Source: Antedon mediterranea
Lineage: Eukaryota; Echinodermata; Crinoidea; Comatulida; Antedonidae
Assembly (NCBI RefSeq): GCF_964355755.1
Contig: NC_092673.1
Span: forward strand, 7,879,001-7,943,000
DNA: 64,000 nt
Reading direction: 5' to 3'
In this document: in pieces, positions 54,301 to 63,944 of the stretch
Position numbering within the stretch: the stretch's first letter is position 1
How the letters are laid out: each line of letters opens with the position of its first letter
Position numbers and translations under genes: made by a program
The notes under the pieces: generated by a model
What the model was told of the DNA's origin: nothing
The model's database searches: none
What the model saw: only the letters and a program-made list of their open reading frames with translations

Positions 54301-57300
54301 TATTTGTCAGGAATTTGTATGATTTATTTCTTTCTATTTTTAAATGCGCCTTGAGCACTCTGGAGTGGTATGTGCGCTATAAAAATCTTATTATTATTAT
54401 TATTATTATTAAGGTTCACGAACAAGTTTACGAATTTTTTAATTTACAAACAACTTTTTGTACTGTGGGGCACGTATTTGGAGGATTTTTGGAGATGAGG
54501 GTGAGGTATTGGGCATGTCGGGGATGGGGGTTCGCAGTCGGTTAAGGGGGGTTCGCTGTAAAGGGGGGGTTCGCCCGAACCATAAAAACCCCCCCTGGCT
54601 ACGGGCCTGACAATTGTAGAAATGTGTAGCAAAAAGGTTGTTTTGTATAGCTTTTTGCTATGCTACACTGGCGAAATTATTCCCTGCATCTTATTAGAGT
54701 AGAAATATGACTATCTGGACTAGTCTATAAGGTGATACCTTTAGGACCAAAAAATGTGCCCACTTAATAGAAGTGTCCCTGAATAGGGGTTGGCCGGAGT
54801 GTCAGCATATATTTCCCTAGTTTGTTTCACAGGAATGTCCCTGTGTAAATAGGAGTGTCCTAAAGAGAGGTTTATGCCTACTGTATAATATAATTAATCA
54901 TAACATTCTGTTTTAATTCTCCAACACCACCTCAATTAAAGATATATACACATATATTACCTTCACAGCTGCTCCAACATTGTTAACATCCAATAGAAAT
55001 GTATCATGCCCATATATGGAATTCAATTCATAATATGTAACAGCTTCATTACCTAATAAGGAAGAAATAATGAATCGGGCATGAATTAAGGCTGCATTAA
55101 ACAAGTATAATTTCAATGTGGTATATATATCCTAGAAGTGGGTTCTGTCTAAAAAGTGTGATATGCACAAATATGGTAGTGATATGACATCATCATGCCC
55201 ATATACGGGCACCTCACATTGGTGTAGTGTCGTACAGTTTATAAATGGGTTATTTAGTAAACACATCCGGGCAACGCCAAACTCGTGTAGAATACGCATG
55301 CGTGCAGGACACGCTGTAGTACCAAACAGCATGTAATAAAAAGATAGAACTGCATTTATAGTGTCTACCGAATCGTCATTAAAGTCATCGTAAACAATAT
55401 TACACTGGCGACGAGGATGGGATCAAGTAAAAATGGAATCCACACTGGCAAACTTCCCGAACTTCAAAATACGAAATTCCGGCGACGATGCGCAAGAATT
55501 CGAAAAATACGCAGGCCGACTCGAGAATTTTTTCACGGCTATGAACATCCGGGACGACAAGAGGAAGAGAGCACTGTTGCTTCACTATGCAGGTGAGAAG
55601 GTATACGATATTTTTGGAACTTTGCAAAATACAGGCAATACTTATGATGAGGCCAAACTAGCAATGAAAAACTACTTTGAGCCCAAGAAGAATATTCCAT
55701 TCGCCATCTACACCTTCCGTCAGTTAAGCCAAAATGCTAGGACATGCTCGTTTGCGGACGTTGATGGTGAAATAAAAATGCAAATAATATCTCACTGTTG
55801 CTCGCCAAAGCTTAGACGTGCGGCTCTACGAGATCCTACGCTAACGCTAGACAAGATCTTGGAGTACGCGCGCGCACTCGAGGCATCGCAAAAACAAGCG
55901 TCTGAGATTAAAAGCAAACAGGGAAATCCCCAGTACGTCAATTATTCTGCAGCGGCGACGACGACCAGCAAGCAGAGGACACAGGCTAAGCATACTGGTA
56001 GTAGTAGTAGGCATAGCTACACTTCCAAGCAAACCAAAACTAACAATACCTGTCGTAGATGTGGAGGTAACTACCCACACACTGGTTCCTGTCCAGCCAT
56101 GGGCAAGTCTTGTAATTTGTGCAGCAAACCTAATCATTTTGCAAGCGTATGTAGATCTAGTGGTAGTAATGTAGCAGCCAAGTCAAGTAGGCCCCCTTCC
56201 AAAAGGGCAGTTAATGCTATGAATAGCGATGATCGAAAAGCTGAATCATCAGAGGATGAGTATCTTTTCTCGTTAAAAAAATGAAACCAAAGCGAAGCTA
56301 CCAAAAGCAACACTGAAGGTAAACAATGTTAGTTTACAATTGCTAATCGACAGCGGATCGACAGTCAACATTGTGACTGAAGACGTAGCCAAAAAGCTTA
56401 AGGCGAAAATAGGTAAAGCGAACACGAAGATATATCCTTATGCTGCCGACACCCCCCTTAAAGTTTTGGGTGGATTCAACGCGATGGTGGAATCGAGCAA
56501 AAAGGTTGTCCTCGCGGATTTTGTTGTTGTAAAACGTGGCCCCACTCCAATTATCGGATACAGCACAGGGGTAGAGCTTGGAATCATTGACATAACATGT
56601 AGCATCCCACAACAACCCATGACGGACATAACCGCAAAATACGAGAATGTGTTCAAAGGACTGGGTAAGATGAAAGATGCAACAATCAAATTGCACATCA
56701 ACCCCGACGCCAAGCCTGTTAATCAAATTCACCGCAGAATACCATTCCACCAACGTAGTGGAAGAATGCCTTGACAGAATGCTGCAAGATGAAGTTATAG
56801 AGCCAGCACCTGGACCACACACCTGGATCAATCCGATCGTACTTGTACCCAAAAGCAATGGTAAAACGCGAATGGTTGTGGACATGCGTGAGGCAAACAA
56901 AGCGATAGGACGCGAGAGGTACTTAACGCCAACGCTAGATGATATAATTTGCAAGCTAACAGGCGCTACCGTGTTTAGCAAAATCGACATGAACAGCGGG
57001 TACCAACAACTACTTCTGCATCCTGATTCGCGCAACATAAGTACATTCTCTACGCACAAAGGACTGTATCGTTACAAGCGATTATTTTACGGTGTCAACG
57101 CTGCGCACGAGATCTTCAATGAAAAAGTCAAAAACATGCAGAGCGGAGTACAGAACCAACTCAACATAAGTGATGACATTATAATTTTTGGTAAAGATAC
57201 TAAGGAACATGATGAAGCTTTAAATGCTGTATTTGAATGTTTGCGTGATTCTAATGTTACAGTAAACAAAGATAAATGTGAATTTTACAAGTCAAATATC

Positions 57301-60300
57301 ACGTTTTTTGGCATGTTTTTTCCAAGGAGGGAATTTCCCCAGATCCTAGGAAAGTTACTGCGATCAAAGCATTAAAGGCCCCAGAATGCATTACAGAATT
57401 GCGTTCCCTTTTTGGTATGGTTAATTTTCTCAGTCGGTTCATTCCAAATTATGCCACTATTACAGCACCTATGCGTAAGTTGCTACAAAAGCCCCTTTCT
57501 CACAGATGTGCCTGCAATATACCGGTACAGTGCTGGCGTCGTGCCGGTATCGTTACCGGCATATACCCATTCTCATCGGACTATCGTGCCGGAAATATAA
57601 CCGGTATATACCGGCTTTCTGTGAGAAAGGAGTCGGACATATTCGGCCAATAAAAAGTCTCTGACAAAATAATTATTGAGGGCGTCCTTTATTGTTATTA
57701 TTTTTGTCTAGCGATGATATGGCGGCGAATGTTAAGTTACAGATTATTATCTTCCTTTATAGCATATTTATACAATACATGCTATGTACAGTATATTGTG
57801 CATATATTATACAGGTATAGCAATTAATTTGCCGTCATCGGCAATCTGTAAAACACCTTAGAAGGCTGTAGGCCTACAATTTACAAGGCGACGAAAGGTC
57901 AGGCACCAACAAACAAAGAGCTAATGGCCTAGCCTAGCGGCCTATATAGATTATGCTACAAATTTCTTCTTGTCCCCTTATTTTAAGCAGCTCTCTTATC
58001 TCATTATCCCTCCAGTTCCACATTATTATTGTTAATTGAATTGAATAGGCGCCAAAGTTATACACTTGACTGCGCAAGGTGTCAAAGCCTCGACGGGGAA
58101 CCCCGGAATATAACGGCAATACGTTCTCACAGAATGCCCGTCTGGCATTGCGGGGAATATCCCTAGAATATTACTAGGTCTAAAGCAGGTCATGTCGATG
58201 CCGGCATGGTGCCGGCATGATGCCAAGACGACCCGTTCTCACAGAAAACCATACCGGCATGGTAATGGTATATTCCCGCAATATTCCTGGCACACAACTC
58301 TGTGAGAAAGGGGCTAAAGTGACACCAAATTTGAATGGGGTGAAGAGCAAAACAAAGCTCTAGAAATGCTCAAGGATAAGCTCAATTCTGATCGTGTTAT
58401 GGCATATTTCGACCACACACAAACCACCGATGTTTATGTAGACGCTAGTTCAGTGGGTCTAGCTGGAATCTTAATGCAAGATGACAAAGTCGTTTTCTGT
58501 GGTAATAGGTCATTAACGGCCACTGAAAAAAGGTATTCCCAAATTGAACGGGAGGCATTGGCCATCGCATGGGCGTGCCAATATTTTCGACTGTTTCTAG
58601 TTGGCAAACCATTTAGAGTCTTTACTGACCACAAACCGCTACTTTCACTGTTTAACAACCCACGGTCCAACCATCTCTCAGAATAGAAAATTGGATACTA
58701 AGGTTGCAAATGTTTCAGTTTGAAGTATGTTTCCAAAAAGGTTCGACTAATCCTGCCGACTATATGTCACGGTACACATTAGATAAGTGTAATGAAGTAA
58801 ATAACTGTGTGACTGACAGTGCCACTGCATATGTAAATATGTGTATTGAACAAGCTAAACCTAATGCAATGACTATTGCCGACATTCAGTTAGTCTGATA
58901 AAACGATTCAATGTGTTTTTAAGTTTATGCTAAATGATAATTGGGATATGGCCAAGTTGAAGCCAGAAGACCTAACTGATGTTGATCTAGAAGACCTCAA
59001 ATCATATATGAATGTAAAAGATGAAATAATTTGTTCTGATGATGGCAAAATATTATTAAGAGGCAAAAATATCATTATCCCCCTTAGCTTAAGACGTAAA
59101 GTTGTTGACCTCGCTCACGAAGGGCACCAGGGGATAGTTAAGACAAAGAATTTATTGCGTTCTAAGGTCTGGTTCCCTAAGTTAGACAAACTTAGTGAAA
59201 TAGTTGTAAAGGAGTGTATGTTGTGTCAGGCTGCAACTCCTCAGTCAGTACGAGCCCCACTCAAAATGTCTGGTTTACCACAAAACAGATGGGAGCAGGT
59301 TAGCATAGATTTTTGTCATGTTAACAATGAATATGTAATGGTTGTAATCGATGATTACTCACGGTTCCCTGTTGTCGAGCTCCTAACTTCAACCTCAGCA
59401 AATGCTGTGATTCCGAAAATTGACAAAATTTTCAGCATGCTAGGGGTTCCCAAGGTTGTTCGGTCAGATAATGGCCCACCCTTCAACAGTGATGCATTTG
59501 ATAAATTTTCAAAATATCTTGGTTTCCATCACAGGAAAGTAACTCCATTGTGGCCCGAGGCCAACGGTGAAGTCGAGCGCTTTATGCGCACGTTCAAGAA
59601 AGTATTATATACCTCTGAACACTGGAAACAAGACATGTACGTCTTTTTAAGAAATTATAGGGCGACCCCACATTGTACAACGGGTGTTTCACCAGCAATG
59701 GCCCTCTTGGGTATGGACCTTAATATTCGGTTTCCATCTCTTAAAAGGGAGGAGAGTAGTAATGATGAGTCACTACGACAAACTGACAATCGAAACAAAA
59801 TTAAGATGAAGCATGATGCTGAAAAAAGGAGATGCATATCAGAATGTAATCTCAACGTAGGTGACACTGTGTTAGTAAAGCAAGAAAAAAAGAACAAGTT
59901 CACCACACCTTTCTGTAAAACACCTTTAATCATTGTACATAGAAATCATGATCTAATTACAGCTAAACACCCAGATGGTAATAAGATAACCAGAAACTGG
60001 TCACATTTTAAAAAGGTGAATCTGCCAAATAGGGCACATGTAAATCCAAAACCGGTTTATAATGATGATACTGTTGTAGTGGGACAAGATCCGATCCCAC
60101 AACAGACACGCAGATCTTGTAGACAAGCAAGACGGCCTCAAAGGCTAGTTGAGGAATAATGCTATGCATTAGTTCAGAAAGTGAAAGCGTTAAGTTGTTT
60201 GTATATAGTAGTTGGCAGTTTGTAAAAAAAATGTTAAAACAATAACTCTTATTTCAATATCACAGTGTGCATTTTAAATCCAGTAGAAGGGAGATGTAGT

Positions 60301-63300
60301 GTCGTACAGTTTATAAATGGGTTATTTAGTAAACACATCCTGGCAACGCCAAACTCGTGTAGAATACGCATGCGTGCAGGACACGCTGTAGTACCAAACA
60401 GCATGTAATAAAAAGATAGAACTGCATTTATAGTGTCTACCGAATCGTCATTAAAGTCATCGTAAACAATATTACAATTGGTTTGTCACATAAAGTTTAA
60501 TAGTGTAGACAGGAGCTTAAGACTTTATCCAGGTAAATTAATAAGCCTGAACATGTTCTTAAACTCAGTCTACACTATGAAACTTTATTATGTGACAAAA
60601 AAATGTGATGTGCACAATATGGACATGATGATGTCATATCGCTATCATATTTGGTAGTGTAGACAGAGCTTTAGATATTGATTGGTTATTAGTTAGTTAG
60701 TTATTTCAAAAGTTATTCAAATCGCAAGATTTTTTTTCTTAAATTTTCATGATTTTATTACTAGTAGACTCACCTGATTTCTTAAGGAGTTCAAAGAGAT
60801 CTCTCTGCTGCCATACTGGAAAGAGTATATCAGTCTGGACACCGATGATCATAACTGGACAAGTGATCCTAGCCAAGCCCTCTTGAAGAGAGTCAAATCC
60901 TTCACTCATATCAAATAGATCCATTGCCTTCAAATAAAAATTAATAAAGTATAATAAAACAAAACATATAGGACATATGTACAGTACTAAATAGCATTTC
61001 AAAATAATAAACTAAAGAACATTAAACCCTGAATAATCTCTGGGATTGATTATAGGTTTAGGGGTAGAAAGTTTGTTGTTTTCAGAGATTTCTGTTTGTA
61101 GAGAATGCATGGCTTTGGTACTACAGTAGTGGAAACAAGGCTAGGCAGCACTTAGATTTTGGATGTGGATTAGAGCAAAAGGAACAGTGTATGTGTATTA
61201 AACTTAGTCAAATAAATGTATCTTATCTAATCTCAACCCTATAAACCAAGCAAAGTAGGCCAACCCTCTAAACATGACCTTGATTCTCTATCAAAGATAG
61301 CTCACTGTACCTATAGCTATTGCAAAATAAAGATAATCTACTGTATATTTCAGGCTAACGTGTGCAATAATAGTGTAAATAGACTGCATTCATATTTATT
61401 TAGATTCAATTCAGGAGTTCAATACAAACAAGGATTTTTTTACAAGTCATTGATGTGTACATTCTATGACAAAACAAGTCTGTTAAGTTTATGTTTCATA
61501 CTGGCTTATACCACAAAGTGAACTTTGAATGTGTCAACGTTTGCTGTTTGGGTCATCCTTCAATAAAAGTAAATAATTGGCATACTTTGTTATTTACTAT
61601 AAATGTGATACCATATTGTTCTAAAAAATATTGTAGGAGGTATATATGTGCGAGTGGGAGATATTTTACACGGACTAATAAATCAGGTGTGAAAAGAAAA
61701 TTTATCTGGACACGACGCAGCTTTTTTTTAAGCTCGGCGGTGTAAAAGGGTATATATATATATATCGCAAAACCCCTCCTTACTACTATTCAGGGGACAC
61801 TTTACTGTGAAATGAACAAGGAAAATATACACCACAATCAATCCCTATTCAGGGGAAACCCCTATTAAGGGGACACTTTAATGGGTCTGAAGTTGTCACT
61901 TTGATATGGAGTATATGGTTGGGGATGTACTCATGAGACAAACTGTGTGGTATAAGTATATCTAACTACTGTAGTTTTTTTGACTGTATTAGTTCAAGTC
62001 TATCTAACTATGATACCTCTAGAACTAAAGCCATACTATTATCTCCTGAACCATGTAGTGCAGAAAATAGCACCACTCTGCATGAATACATTCTAATTTC
62101 CTGAAAGTGTTTAGAATGACCATTTCCTACAAAACATATGCCTTTTAACTCATTTGAACCAGCTATATTACATAATGCGTATTGAGGGCACAGAGAAGAT
62201 ACACCAGTAGGTTAAAGATATAAATAAATAGATGTATTAATTACCTTTGAGATATATAGTAAAGAGTTTGGATCATATTTGTTACAAAACGTCTCTCCTT
62301 GATGTTCAATGTAGCTTTCAATTAAAAAGCTTGGACACAAACTTGGTTCATCACTCTCATTAATTCTTTTATTACCGAATCGTTGTTCCCACTCTGGGCC
62401 ACTTCGGTAGGTAATTGTGGCAATCTCTCTAAAAATAGTTTTGAAAAAGGAGAATTTTAAGTAGAAATAAGTGGTGGGATATATATGATTTATTTCCTAT
62501 CAAATAATAAAAAAAAGGAGTTTATGGTGTTATACTGACTATCTTTGATGCATAGAGGGTGTATGACCTTCAGTAAAACAAGACATGTGCTGTTAATGAT
62601 TGAATCATATTTTCCTAAGTTAGTTGAATATCATAACAAGCATGACTCCACCATATTTAAAACAACATAACCAACTCATATATATATTTTTCCAGTTCGT
62701 GTTGGTTAATGTTTATTTTTAAAAACTTGAGCTGCACTGACAAGATCTAATAAGATCGAAGCAGTACTGTCTGCATGTCTAAAGAATATGGTTCCCAGAT
62801 TACAGTATGTAAAAAAAACCAGGACAAATTCCAGTTGAAAAACTAGTTTTAAAATAGTTAAATCCACTGGTTTAACTGTAATTTGGTTGTAGTAACTGGT
62901 TTACTGGTACAATAATTGCTTTTAATTGGTATTAATTACCAGTTGATTCTCATAAAAGTCAACCAGCAGTTAAAACCAGTTGGTTAATACAGGTATTTAC
63001 AGGTGTCAAAGTGAATGTTCTTCTGAGTACATGTATAACAAAATTTAATGTAGACTTTGTTTATAGCCTAAATAACGAAAGCCATGTGCCATATTTCATT
63101 CCAGAGAATGGAATGCCATAAATCTTACCTAGCTAGCTTCATACCCATTTTAGGGTACGACTTTCCGTAGTATTGGCCCTTCATCCAAGCAGGATCGGTC
63201 ATTATGCAACGTCTTTGGAGATACCGCATAGCGATTGATGATGGATGAGATCTGGCACATCCAGATATAGAAATAACCCTTTAAAATAAATAACGTTATT

Positions 63301-63944
63301 ATTATTATAATTGTCATATTAGTAATACACATTCAAGGCCATAGCAATGGTGTTTCATGAAGTGCCCTTTTAAGATTTTACAAAAGTGCTAGTAAAAGCA
63401 ACAATGACTATTTTATTTATCATCCTAGCCAGCACTGACAAATTCCATCTACCAGGCACACAAATTGTTTTTCTATCTTTGTCCCTTTTACGCATCAAAC
63501 AGCGACTAACAATTACAGGATGGTTAAACTATTTAATAATTATCATGCTTATAAATTAAGTCTCAATTGAGGCTTGAGGGAGTGGAGTTGAAAGAGTCAT
63601 GACCCTGGCATTAGGTCAGGATTGAACCTCAGACCCTAGGATTGGAAGGCAAGCACATTAACCACCAAGCTACAGCTCCACTACATTTTTATTTAATATA
63701 AGCTTTGATTACCCACTGCAACAATTCTAGCTATAGGCTTGTAATAAAAATTAATTGACAAAAAACAATTTGTCGGAACACTAAACAAAGGCCAAATATA
63801 GATGAAATATTAAATCAAGGACATCACATATGCGCAAACTGCCTGAATTAACAAATAAACCAACCTATTAACTCTGTCTGGATAAAGAGCAGCAGCATTC
63901 AAAGAACACATGCCACCAAGTGAAGAACCAACAGATGCATGTAG
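51321..63944 (-). CDS. homoserine/serine O-acetyltransferase-like (MetX fold), C-terminal six exons
   Basis: Alpha/beta-hydrolase-fold acyltransferase that moves acetyl from acetyl-CoA to homoserine or serine. Exons, 5' to 3' on minus: 63865-63944, 63129-63278, 62245-62428, 60774-60927, 54961-55052, 51321-51359 (TGA 51321-51323); the 5' part lies beyond 64000. All GT-AG, in phase, 232 aa visible. Nucleophile elbow [20 protein letters not shown], then [60 protein letters not shown], catalytic Asp in [20 protein letters not shown] and catalytic His in [20 protein letters not shown]. Spliced exons rule out bacterial contamination. Vertebrates lack this family; fungi use close relatives as serine or homoserine acetyltransferases, so the substrate is undecided. 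Introns hold two large transposon insertions. Confidence 0.9.
51856..54609. mobile_element. TIR DNA-transposon-like element carrying a LINE
   Basis: Left end CAGGGCCGTAGCCAGG, right end CCTGGCTACGGGCCTG, adjoining G and C runs (GGGGGGGTTCG / CGAACC...CCCCCCC). ACAAT flanks both sides (51851-51855, 54610-54614), a probable 5-bp target duplication. No transposase frame is recognised, so it is non-autonomous; most of its length is the LINE at 52747-54412. Inserted in the last intron of the acetyltransferase gene. Class uncertain. Confidence 0.75.
52747..54412 (+). mobile_element. 5'-truncated LINE with a 426-codon open RT frame
   Basis: The frame is open from about 52759 and continues through the ATG at 52842 to 54122. 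RT blocks: [62 protein letters not shown] and [12 protein letters not shown], then the C-terminal [20 protein letters not shown] and [11 protein letters not shown]. Catalytic aspartates are kept. The endonuclease is missing. The 3' tail GCGCTATAAAAATC plus (TTA)n ends near 54412. L2/CR1-like; distinct from the other two LINE copies. Confidence 0.88.
54750..54872. repeat. family-P inverted-repeat element, copy 2
   Basis: Contains ATGTGCCCACTTAATAGAAG, GTCCCTGAATAGGGGTTGG and TAGGAGTGTCCTAAAGAGAG, the family's recurring CCCT(A/G)AATAGGGG words. Confidence 0.55.
54961..55052 (-). CDS. acetyltransferase-like exon with catalytic histidine
   Basis: 92 nt encoding [20 protein letters not shown] and [11 protein letters not shown]. 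The His in YGHDTFL completes the Ser-Asp-His triad. It sits between a 2.75-kb TIR element and the 5.25-kb LTR retrotransposon, yet has intact splice sites and phase (1 in, 0 out). Confidence 0.88.
55223..55404 (+). repeat. 5' LTR
   Basis: TGTAGTGTCGTACAG to CAATATTACA, 182 bp. Differs from the 3' LTR at one base I could find (CCGGGC here, CCTGGC there). Contains AATAAA near 55335. Confidence 0.95.
55406..55424 (+). other. primer-binding site, tRNA-Ser type
   Basis: TGGCGACGAGGATGGGAT begins one base after the LTR. It is complementary, with one apparent mismatch, to the 3' end of a typical animal tRNA-Ser(GCU) including CCA (recalled sequence). Confidence 0.7.
55433..56284 (+). CDS. gag: retrotransposon Gag
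   Basis: 283 codons, complete frame. The N-terminal half is a capsid-like region ([40 protein letters not shown]). The C-terminal part is basic with two zinc knuckles: a non-canonical CX2CX5HX3C ([14 protein letters not shown]) and a canonical CX2CX4HX4C ([14 protein letters not shown]). Ends just before the protease frame, which is in another frame. Confidence 0.9.
   Translation: MESTLANFPNFKIRNSGDDAQEFEKYAGRLENFFTAMNIRDDKRKRALLLHYAGEKVYDIFGTLQNTGNTYDEAKLAMKNYFEPKKNIPFAIYTFRQLSQNARTCSFADVDGEIKMQIISHCCSPKLRRAALRDPTLTLDKILEYARALEASQKQASEIKSKQGNPQYVNYSAAATTTSKQRTQAKHTGSSSRHSYTSKQTKTNNTCRRCGGNYPHTGSCPAMGKSCNLCSKPNHFASVCRSSGSNVAAKSSRPPSKRAVNAMNSDDRKAESSEDEYLFSLKK
56283..56774 (+). pseudogene. 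retrotransposon protease region
   Basis: Aspartic protease with active site LLIDSGST and downstream [13 protein letters not shown]. It is in a different frame from gag and overlaps its stop codon. The frame runs to a stop at 56774, after the linker to RT, where the reading frame changes. Confidence 0.85.
56757..57375 (+). pseudogene. retrotransposon reverse transcriptase region (broken)
   Basis: RT fingers/palm: [40 protein letters not shown] and the catalytic [10 protein letters not shown]. In a third frame relative to gag and protease. The frame changes again near 57325 in a T-rich run; the thumb/connection ([20 protein letters not shown]) follows in another frame up to the MITE at 57491. 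Confidence 0.88.
57491..58314. mobile_element. TIR element nested in the retrotransposon pol
   Basis: Perfect 15-bp ends GCCCCTTTCTCACAG and CTGTGAGAAAGGGGC interrupt pol between the RT connection and RNase H. Subterminal copies of the same word (TCTGTGAGAAAGGAG near 57620; CGTTCTCACAGAA near 58124 and 58232) and many CCGG-containing CCGGTAT/ATACCGG words occur inside. Noncoding. No clear target duplication. Confidence 0.85.
58321..58898 (+). pseudogene. retrotransposon RNase H region (broken)
   Basis: [57 protein letters not shown] and [12 protein letters not shown] are RNase H blocks of Gypsy elements. A stop at 58684-58686 is followed, in another frame, by [15 protein letters not shown] and a frame ending at 58898. 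Confidence 0.85.
58927..60159 (+). CDS. retrotransposon integrase
   Basis: 410 open codons. HHCC zinc-binding region ([25 protein letters not shown]) and the D,D(35)E core: [18 protein letters not shown] and [13 protein letters not shown]. The C-terminal part ([15 protein letters not shown]) is Gypsy/Mag-like without a chromodomain. This is the longest intact frame in the element. Confidence 0.92.
   Translation: MLNDNWDMAKLKPEDLTDVDLEDLKSYMNVKDEIICSDDGKILLRGKNIIIPLSLRRKVVDLAHEGHQGIVKTKNLLRSKVWFPKLDKLSEIVVKECMLCQAATPQSVRAPLKMSGLPQNRWEQVSIDFCHVNNEYVMVVIDDYSRFPVVELLTSTSANAVIPKIDKIFSMLGVPKVVRSDNGPPFNSDAFDKFSKYLGFHHRKVTPLWPEANGEVERFMRTFKKVLYTSEHWKQDMYVFLRNYRATPHCTTGVSPAMALLGMDLNIRFPSLKREESSNDESLRQTDNRNKIKMKHDAEKRRCISECNLNVGDTVLVKQEKKNKFTTPFCKTPLIIVHRNHDLITAKHPDGNKITRNWSHFKKVNLPNRAHVNPKPVYNDDTVVVGQDPIPQQTRRSCRQARRPQRLVEE
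60285..60294 (+). other. polypurine tract
   Basis: AGAAGGGAGA directly before the 3' LTR, the expected plus-strand primer. Confidence 0.75.
60295..60476 (+). repeat. 3' LTR
   Basis: 182 bp, 181 identical to the 5' LTR by eye; followed by the ATTGG target duplication (60477-60481). Confidence 0.95.
60564..60673. repeat. palindromic MITE family A, short copy
   Basis: Left arm CTCAGTCTACACTATGAAAC and right arm TAGTGTAGACAGAGCTTT, internally deleted to about 110 bp. It lies less than 50 bp from the split copy, so the family has inserted twice in this intron. Confidence 0.8.
60774..63944 (-). CDS. acetyltransferase-like exons with nucleophile and aspartate
   Basis: Exons 63865-63944, 63129-63278, 62245-62428 and 60774-60927. 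They encode the GSSLGG nucleophile elbow, the helical lid ([20 protein letters not shown]) and the strand with catalytic Asp (QTDILFP). Introns hold a family-T SINE (63500-63682) and a family-P fragment (61771-61885). The open frame at 61491-61745 on the other strand is not supported as a gene. Confidence 0.9.
61771..61885. repeat. family-P inverted-repeat element, copy 3
   Basis: AACCCCTCCTTACTACTATT and CAGGGGACACTTTACTGTG on the left; CCCCTATTAAGGGGACACTT on the right. A (TA)n microsatellite abuts it at 61750-61765. Confidence 0.6.
63500..63682 (-). mobile_element. tRNA-derived SINE, family T, copy 2
   Basis: Minus strand begins AGTGGAGCTGTAGCTTGGTG, then TGCTTGCCTTCCAATCCTAG and the B box GAGGTTCAATCCTGACC, better preserved than in copy 1. 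The shared body includes TAATTGTTAGTCGC and CATGATAATTATTAAATAG. Lies in the intron between acetyltransferase exons 63129-63278 and 63865-63944. Confidence 0.7.

Larger units (their letters stand above)
55223..60476 (+). mobile_element. Ty3/Gypsy-type LTR retrotransposon with a nested insertion
   Basis: Complete structure: 182-bp LTRs starting TG and ending CA, 5-bp target duplication ATTGG (55218-55222 and 60477-60481), a primer-binding site, gag, protease, RT, RNase H, integrase (Gypsy order), a polypurine tract, and no env-like frame. The coding region is broken by several frame changes and by a MITE at 57491-58314, so this copy is not functional. Inserted in a family-A MITE in the acetyltransferase intron. 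Plus orientation, antisense to the host gene. Confidence 0.93.
55143..60519. repeat. palindromic MITE family A copy split by the LTR retrotransposon
   Basis: The left half (55143-55222: TCTGTCTAAAAAGTGTGATA then CATGCCCATATACGGGCACC) and right half (60477-60519: TTTAATAGTGTAGACAGGAG) are parts of one MITE. The Gypsy-type element lies between them and duplicated ATTGG at the break. The span given includes the inserted retrotransposon. Confidence 0.8.

Noticed and set aside
55847-57059. Minus-strand open frames across the retrotransposon
   Set aside because: Shadows of gag, protease and RT, which carry family motifs on the plus strand.
60160-60294. env-like gene after integrase
   Set aside because: Only 135 nt separate integrase and the 3' LTR; no room for an envelope gene.
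61491-61745. 84-codon plus-strand open frame
   Set aside because: Intronic, cysteine-rich by chance, no homology recognised, ends next to a (TA)n tract.
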